Source: Lachnospiraceae bacterium UBA3863 (lineage in GTDB: Bacteria > Bacillota > Clostridia > Lachnospirales > Lachnospiraceae). From it: a DNA stretch of 26,378 nt. Numbering within the stretch: position 1 is the stretch's first letter; each line of letters begins with the position of its first letter. This document shows, piece by piece, positions 21,373 to 26,378 of the stretch. Position numbers and translations under genes: made by a program. Under the pieces are notes generated by a model. That model ran no database searches. It saw only the letters and a list, made by a program, of their open reading frames with translations, and was not told the DNA's origin. The stretch spans positions 1-26,378 of the forward strand of contig DGGX01000136.1 in NCBI GenBank assembly GCA_002392385.1, given 5' to 3'.

Positions 21373-24189
21373 ATGGAAAGCAGAACGACCGACAGCAAGG
21401 CGCGTCTCACACAGCAGGTGGCCGCCTTTCAGAATGGGGACCAGGCGGCATTCGGAAAGATCTATGGCATGATCGGGGACAAAATGCTCCGCTACGCCAT
21501 GGTCATGACCCAGAACCATGAAGATGCGGAAGACCTCTTTCAGGAGACCATGATCGAAGTGATCAGGTCTGTACACAGCCTGCGTGATCCGGCTGCCTTC
21601 ACTTCGTGGAGCATTCAGATCATGCGGCATGTTTATGCCCATAAGACCCGCAGACAGCAGGATCTGGTCGCCAGAGGGGACGAGGATATGGAGATGCTGG
21701 CGAATCTGGAAGACGAGAATGTGTCCGTCCGCCCCGACGCCGCCGCAGAGGAGGCAAGCTTAAATGCCGCTGTCAGAGATGAAATATGCAGATTGCCGGA
21801 AGAACAGCGGATGACCATGGTCGCCTATTATTATGACGAGCTCTCGGTCCGGGAGATCTCGGAGATGATGGGCGTCTCGGAAAACACCACGAAATCAAGG
21901 CTTTTCGCCGGCCGGAAGGCCATGAAGAAGGGCATCGAGAGATACGAGAAGAGGACCGGCATCAGGATGCACGAGTTCGTGCCGGCACCCCTTATCCTCT
22001 GGTACATGCGTACCATGTTCGAGGGCACCCATGTCGTTGCCGTCGCCGTGCTCAAAAGAGCTTTCGAGGCAATTATCCGGGAGACCGGCATCACAGCCAG
22101 CCTGCCGACGAGCTTCGAAGGGCCTCTTAACACTGCGAAAACGGGGGGAGAGCCGGTCATGGAGGAGCCTGGTGAGGGACAGGAGCCGGGCACTGAGTCA
22201 GGTGCAGAAGAGCCAGGGGACATCCCGGAGCCGGATGCGGAGCCGTCCGCGGAAGAACCCGCAGAAGCTCCGAAGCAGGGACCTGCCCTGGAGCCCTCTG
22301 CCGAGAGACCCGCTGATCCCCACCCGGAGCCTTCAGCCAGGCTCCAGCCTCTGCGTGCGGCGGCTCTCGCCGGCAAGGCCCGCCTTCCTATAGTATTGAC
22401 CGTCATCGCCACAGCAGTTGCGGTGCTGACTCTTGTGACAAGGCTTGCGGCGCCGGCTCCGGAACCCTCTGTGGCTGTGTCGGAGGCGGGTGCGGCGAAT
22501 CAGGCAGAAGAACTTTCGGAAGAACCTTCGGAAGAGGTCCAGACGGATTCAGAGGGAGATCAGTCCGCGCCTACAGAGGACCCTTCCGCAGATCCATCCG
22601 CGGACCAGGGAGCGATCCCTCCCGCGGACACCGCTGCAGAGGATACCGAGGAATACGCCAGGGCTTATATGTCCGTTTTGGCCCTCTTTGAGAAGGAGAT
22701 CCACGATTACGACTGGCAGTGGAAGGAACCTTATCGGGAGGTTGCACAGGTAGGCGATCCGGAGCCTGTCGCCCTCAGGGATATCGACGGGGACGGTGTC
22801 CCGGAGCTCTTCCTGATGGCTGCGACTGTGCATGAACCGGAGAGATGGTGGTGCTGTGCGGACCTGCATATTTTCACATATAAGGATGGCAGGCTCCGGG
22901 AGGTGCGGTACGATTACCAGTATCCGAATGAATACAGCCCGGATTTTTACAGCAGCCGCTTCCATAACGACTACGTCAGGCACGAGGGGCGGATGGTCCA
23001 TTTCCTGACAACAGAACCAAACAGCGACTACGCGGTCTTTACGGGTAAGGCTTCCGGGGGACTATACATATGGAGCGCCAATGACGGATCCGAGGCCGCC
23101 GGTTACCGTTTGACACAGTACCGCCTGGAACACGGCGCCGAGGAGAGCCGGCTGCGCGTGGTGGCAGATGCTTTTCTGCTGGAGGAGGATTATGGTACCC
23201 ATGATATAGGAGAGCCGGAGCAGGCAATGCGCGATGCCGAGGCGGATCTGGATGCCATGATCATCTATGGAGGTGCGGACCAGCCATTCGGTCCGGAAGC
23301 CTGTCAGAACAGCCTGTGCGAATCGTATAGTACCGCTTTCTCCGGGCTGCAGGCGCAGAAAGCCGGACAGAAGGAGGCAGAAGGAGACGATACATACCAG
23401 GCGCTGGGCCGTGACAATTCTGTCCATCATGTGGGCGGCAGACTCTTCAGATACGACCCGGTCACTTACGAGATGAAATATATCACACTCGGCGAGACGG
23501 AGATCCACACCCTGGACGGGCCCTATTTCAGCGGGGTGGGTCTGCCTTATACCAATGGCAGGGATATATTGTTTTTTGACAGCAGCGGTGTGGATCTTTA
23601 CGATACGGAGACGCCGATCCCGTTTGTGAAGGTCGACATCGGATCGGGCCGGAGGGAGACTCTCTTCGAGCTTCCCAACAGTCCGGATCCCAACGCGGGC
23701 TACTATATCGGTGCTGTCTATGACGGGATGGTGTATGTGGGTCTGTCAGGCGGCACGTGCAGGCTCTGGGCCTTCGATCCGGCGGGCGGCGGGCTGACGG
23801 AGCTGCAGGACCACGTATATATCGCCCACAGTTCCGGCAGATATGTGATGACCATGCAGGGGCAGAGCATGTCCGCAAGTATGGTCATGCCGGGAGACAT
23901 CTATGAGCTGAACGGAGCGGGGATGCGGCACGTCGCCCATCTGGGGGACTATGTCTCGGCCTCAAGCACTGTCATTGACGGGAGATTCTACTATGCCGTA
24001 AGTCCCGATGAGCGGGCGACGGATCTCAGCGTCTACAGGTGTGAGCCTGACGGGTCGGGCGTGAAGCATCTGACGGAGATCGTCACCTGGGTCGACGAAT
24101 CCATCGCTGTGGAAAGGTATGCGGAGCTTTATTGTACAGTTTATCTGGACGGCTTAGAGCGCACGATCAACTATCCTTATCCGGATTAA
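21373..24189 (+). CDS. ECF-type sigma factor fused to a transmembrane and extracellular sensor domain
   Basis: A protein of 938 residues. Residues about 25-95 are sigma region 2 (YAMVMTQNHEDAEDLFQETM, then FTSWSIQIMRHVYAHKTRR). About 138-185 is region 4 with the helix-turn-helix (LPEEQRMTMVAYYYDELSVR, EISEMMGVSENTTKSRLF). A Pro/Glu-rich linker leads to one membrane helix (about 336-356, LPIVLTVIATAVAVLTLV). Outside lies a second acidic Pro/Ser linker, a domain with the calcium-binding-like loop DIDGDGVPE (about 470-478), and repeated beta strands resembling a DUF5050-type propeller. It looks like a sigma factor tethered to its own sensor, perhaps released by proteolysis. ATG 21373 has AAAGG nine bases upstream; ATG 21367 is too close. 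Confidence 0.85.
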   Translation: MESRTTDSKARLTQQVAAFQNGDQAAFGKIYGMIGDKMLRYAMVMTQNHEDAEDLFQETMIEVIRSVHSLRDPAAFTSWSIQIMRHVYAHKTRRQQDLVARGDEDMEMLANLEDENVSVRPDAAAEEASLNAAVRDEICRLPEEQRMTMVAYYYDELSVREISEMMGVSENTTKSRLFAGRKAMKKGIERYEKRTGIRMHEFVPAPLILWYMRTMFEGTHVVAVAVLKRAFEAIIRETGITASLPTSFEGPLNTAKTGGEPVMEEPGEGQEPGTESGAEEPGDIPEPDAEPSAEEPAEAPKQGPALEPSAERPADPHPEPSARLQPLRAAALAGKARLPIVLTVIATAVAVLTLVTRLAAPAPEPSVAVSEAGAANQAEELSEEPSEEVQTDSEGDQSAPTEDPSADPSADQGAIPPADTAAEDTEEYARAYMSVLALFEKEIHDYDWQWKEPYREVAQVGDPEPVALRDIDGDGVPELFLMAATVHEPERWWCCADLHIFTYKDGRLREVRYDYQYPNEYSPDFYSSRFHNDYVRHEGRMVHFLTTEPNSDYAVFTGKASGGLYIWSANDGSEAAGYRLTQYRLEHGAEESRLRVVADAFLLEEDYGTHDIGEPEQAMRDAEADLDAMIIYGGADQPFGPEACQNSLCESYSTAFSGLQAQKAGQKEAEGDDTYQALGRDNSVHHVGGRLFRYDPVTYEMKYITLGETEIHTLDGPYFSGVGLPYTNGRDILFFDSSGVDLYDTETPIPFVKVDIGSGRRETLFELPNSPDPNAGYYIGAVYDGMVYVGLSGGTCRLWAFDPAGGGLTELQDHVYIAHSSGRYVMTMQGQSMSASMVMPGDIYELNGAGMRHVAHLGDYVSASSTVIDGRFYYAVSPDERATDLSVYRCEPDGSGVKHLTEIVTWVDESIAVERYAELYCTVYLDGLERTINYPYPD

Positions 24190-24211
24190 AGATAATTAAT
24201 TAAAAAAACCC

Positions 24212-24249
24212 TTCAAACCTTTCACGCTCTGAACGGCACTAATATACAG
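24212..24249 (+). promoter_or_regulatory. Second copy of the bipartite sigma promoter motif
   Basis: TTCAAACC (24212-24219), 15 bases, GGCACTA (24235-24241), then ATATACAGAA. The match to the motif before the sigma gene, with identical spacing and unlike spacer bases, suggests a shared regulator rather than a recent duplication. Confidence 0.6.
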
Positions 24250-24290
24250 AAGCCGATCATAAAAACCTACAGTGTAAAGGAGGAAGGAAA

Positions 24291-25067
24291 ATGGCGATTA
24301 TAGATTGGATCCGAGAGTTTCTTTACAGGTCTCTGGAGAACTACGGGCTTGTGAGAAGAGAGAGGAACCGGGCAGGAGAGGTGCTGGACCTTCTGGTCCG
24401 CATAGCAGGCGGCTGTATACTCACGGCGTACTTGTTTGCACCCATGCCCGACCGGCCGGCCCGGATCGCATACGGCATCGGCGCTCTGCTCGTATATGCC
24501 GGTGCCCTGGCCGGCTCGCTGCTGGCCCGGCGGAATCCCCGGATCGGTGGCTATTCTCTCAAAAACATGGGTGTGACGTTTCTGGCCGGTCTGGTCACTT
24601 CGGTGATCGTCTTCGGCCTCCTTCTGCCCCTTGTGATCCTGCCCGGCGGTCCGGATCCCGGGTACGGCGTCAGCATGCTGGTTGTCATCCTGGTTTTCTC
24701 CGGAGCCATACCCTGGCTCTTGGGGCTGCTGAAGAGTTTCCGCCTGGGCAGTATGATCCATTATCTGGCGGAGGATGACGGAACGGTAGAGGAAGATGTA
24801 GATTTCGGATGGGTGGCGGAACCGGGGCTTCTCTCCAATACAGTAAGAGTACGCCGGCTCGGTTGGACGGAGAGAAAATGGACAGCCCGGTCCTATGCCT
24901 ATTATCTGGGCTTGTTCGTAATGAGCTCCAGAATGGTACTGGTGCTGGTTTGGGGCATATCCGCAGGCATCGTGCTGGCCGCGGCTGCGACGGTACCAGC
25001 CATCGTCCGAGCCGTCAACCCCGACGTGCCCTACACGCGGCTGCGGGAAAGGGAAAACGCCTTATGA
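24291..25067 (+). CDS. Multi-span membrane protein, likely in the sigma regulon
   Basis: A 258-residue protein of unrecognised family. Hydrophobic segments lie near residues 35-52, 62-80, 92-115, 123-147 and 195-235, the last long enough for two spans. A soluble acidic loop (EDDGTVEEDVDFGWV, about 160-175) separates the fourth and fifth. AAGGAGGAAGG is a strong ribosome site. It lies 101 bases after the sigma-fusion stop and has its own copy of the sigma promoter motif, so it is the best candidate target of that sigma factor, perhaps for envelope maintenance. The function is not known. Confidence 0.75.
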   Translation: MAIIDWIREFLYRSLENYGLVRRERNRAGEVLDLLVRIAGGCILTAYLFAPMPDRPARIAYGIGALLVYAGALAGSLLARRNPRIGGYSLKNMGVTFLAGLVTSVIVFGLLLPLVILPGGPDPGYGVSMLVVILVFSGAIPWLLGLLKSFRLGSMIHYLAEDDGTVEEDVDFGWVAEPGLLSNTVRVRRLGWTERKWTARSYAYYLGLFVMSSRMVLVLVWGISAGIVLAAAATVPAIVRAVNPDVPYTRLRERENAL

Positions 25068-25104
25068 GGACAGGTGGCAGGGAAGGGTATAGAGATGAAA
25101 GAAA

Positions 25105-25129
25105 GGGAGGGGCGTTTACTGCCCCTCCT
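25105..25129. terminator. Bidirectional terminator hairpin
   Basis: GGAGGGGC (25106-25113) pairs with GCCCCTCC (25121-25128) around GTTTACT. Downstream tails are CTGTTCTGTTT on the plus strand and CCTTTCTTTC on the minus strand. The minus-strand stop codon lies in its loop. Confidence 0.7.
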
Positions 25130-25841
25130 GTTCTGTTTCCTCGGATTCAGCTATCGCGAGATAGGTTGAAAGCACGTTTCTGGCCCAGTGCATGCAGCAC
25201 TGGTAGGCCCGGCCGGCGAAGACGGTGGCCAGGACCAGGTAACCCAGGCAATAAGCCCACACATTGAGCCGGAAGAAGACCATCATCACGATCCCGATCG
25301 CGGTCAGTATAAAGAAGGCCACCGAAAGCTGCTCATAAAAAGTGGCGGACTCGTTGAAACGCTCGGCTGTGCCGCCGTTGCCCTTCATCGCATTGCTGGC
25401 TTCACAATAATCGATGAAACCGCTGCACATCTCCGGATCCTCCGGATTGAAGGTGCCCAGATTCTTCTCCGTAAACATCTTCTCCGCCAGCATGATGAGC
25501 CGGGCCCTTTTGTATTTGTTGGCGATGACACACTTGCCGGAGATGCCTCTCCAGATCGTCGACACGCCGGACAGGCACCGGTTGCGGATACTGGTCTTGA
25601 AGCCCTTGAAGACCTGCTCCTGCAGGCTGTTCAGGGCGCTGCCCAGGATATAGCACGCCAGGCATATGGCGACGAGCTGCGCCAGATCATTCTCGATCCC
25701 CAGCTGCGAAGAGAAGAGGCCAGGCACGTACTTGTCCAGAAGGGGAGATATGCCGTACAGAAGAACGCCTCCGGAGATGATGACGTTGAAGAAGCCGATG
25801 ATATTGAGTTTATCAATGATGCCCGAAGCGATTCTTTCCAT
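25116..25841 (-). CDS. Four-helix membrane protein, unknown family
   Basis: A 241-residue protein. Two hydrophobic helices near the N-terminus (FFNVIISGGVLLYGISPLL and LVAICLACYILGSALN), a soluble middle of about 90 residues rich in charges (WRGISGKCVIANKYKRARLI, EKMFTEKNLGTFNPEDPEM), and two helices near the C-terminus (LSVAFFILTAIGIVMMVFF and YCLGYLVLATVFAG) give both ends on the same side. No known domain was recognised. AAAGGA lies eight bases upstream of the ATG on the minus strand, and TATAAT about 60 bases upstream may be its -10. Confidence 0.75.
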   Translation of the reverse strand: MERIASGIIDKLNIIGFFNVIISGGVLLYGISPLLDKYVPGLFSSQLGIENDLAQLVAICLACYILGSALNSLQEQVFKGFKTSIRNRCLSGVSTIWRGISGKCVIANKYKRARLIMLAEKMFTEKNLGTFNPEDPEMCSGFIDYCEASNAMKGNGGTAERFNESATFYEQLSVAFFILTAIGIVMMVFFRLNVWAYCLGYLVLATVFAGRAYQCCMHWARNVLSTYLAIAESEETEQEGQ

Positions 25842-26019
25842 TATGAAGTCCTTTCAGAAGGGAATCATCAGAACAGATGCTACATCCTGCATTATAGCTT
25901 ATATTCCCGCAGAAGAGAAACCTTTTCCGCAGGGAAAGATTGTAAGAATACAAGTCAGGGGCGCTGTGGTAGAATGGTCCTGAGAGACAGCCCCTTTCTG
26001 TACATGGGAGGATATGAAA

Positions 26020-26378
26020 ATGAGAAAAATACTGGTCGTCATTGATATGCAGAATGATTTCATCGATGCCGCGCTGGGCACCAGGGAAGCCCTGGCCATC
26101 GTAGACGCGGTCAAGGACAAGATCGCTTCCTATCCGGCGGAGAACGTGTACGCGACCATGGACACCCACCATGAGAATTATATGGAGACCCAGGAAGGCA
26201 AGTACCTGCCTGTGCCCCACTGCATCAAGGGCACGGAGGGCTGGCAGATCCGGCCGGACATCGCGGCCCTTCTGACCGGCGCCCATATCTATGAGAAGCC
26301 GACCTTCGGCAGCACCGCCCTGGCGGCGGACCTCAAAGCCATCGCCGACAGGGAGGAGATCGAGCTGGAGCTGATCGG
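26020..26378 (+). CDS. Nicotinamidase/isochorismatase-family cysteine hydrolase, N-terminal part
   Basis: The gene runs off the window after about 119 codons. The opening VVIDMQNDFID carries the catalytic aspartate; MDTHHENY has the Asp and His ligands of the nicotinamidase metal site, and HCIKGTEGWQI has the family's lysine-containing block, followed by EKPTFGS. The nucleophilic cysteine would lie beyond the edge. Such enzymes hydrolyse nicotinamide or similar amides, feeding NAD salvage if it is PncA. GGGAGG lies eight bases before ATG 26020; ATG 26014 is too close. A hairpin (GGGG-CG-CTGT with ACAGCCCC, 25958-25994, then TTT) lies upstream and may terminate or attenuate. Confidence 0.85.
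   Translation, partial: MRKILVVIDMQNDFIDAALGTREALAIVDAVKDKIASYPAENVYATMDTHHENYMETQEGKYLPVPHCIKGTEGWQIRPDIAALLTGAHIYEKPTFGSTALAADLKAIADREEIELELI

Noticed and set aside
22031..22393. 120-codon plus-strand ORF inside the sigma-fusion gene
   Set aside because: Out-of-frame reading of the Pro/Glu-rich linker; Ser/Arg-rich with no domain.

Overview
The window reads as a chromosomal stretch of an anaerobic Bacillota, most likely a Clostridia/Lachnospiraceae-type gut bacterium. This is inferred from AGGAGG-type ribosome sites, rather high GC, BspA/InlB-repeat surface proteins, a DUF5714 protein, an ECF sigma factor fused to a sensor domain, and the absence of outer-membrane genes. No rRNA or CRISPR was seen.

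Layout. 1-610: right end of an IS1182-type insertion sequence. 726-1856: hotdog thioesterase and YfcE-like phosphodiesterase. 1896-2206: a transcription unit with a good promoter and a strong terminator but no convincing protein. 2224-2646: four closely packed tRNA-like elements followed by stacked hairpins, leading directly into a Ro60-like TROVE/VWA protein (2673-4142). 4362-9862: LysM protein (minus strand), DUF5714 protein, pyroglutamyl peptidase, XRE membrane regulator (minus strand), a DUF6985-like protein, a BASS transporter and a YczE-type membrane protein. 9954-12219: a small membrane protein, then Bcp peroxiredoxin, YaaA and SfsA, ending in a GNAT remnant. 12828-19551: small ORF, a 1861-residue secreted multidomain protein, and a metallophosphoesterase. 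19608-21239: GNAT acetyltransferase with a probable early frameshift, an array of eight hairpin repeats, and a half-size EamA transporter. 21373-25067: a membrane-tethered ECF sigma factor and a membrane protein whose upstream regions share one bipartite promoter motif. 25116-26378: minus-strand membrane protein and the start of a nicotinamidase/isochorismatase-type hydrolase.

Three things stand out. (1) A Ro60-like RNA-binding gene sits behind a cluster of degenerate tRNA mimics; one carries an Asn (GTT), one a Tyr (GTA) and one an Ile (GAT) anticodon loop, and one is a His-like body with its anticodon arm replaced. This resembles known Ro/Y-RNA (YrlA) pairs but is multi-part. (2) A 438-bp array of imperfect hairpins has a 52-53-bp pitch and ends in a perfect 15-bp hairpin. 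(3) A sigma factor covalently joined to a transmembrane and extracellular domain lies next to a likely regulon gene carrying the same promoter motif. The coding functions are mostly well supported; the roles of the RNA array and the repeat array are inference.
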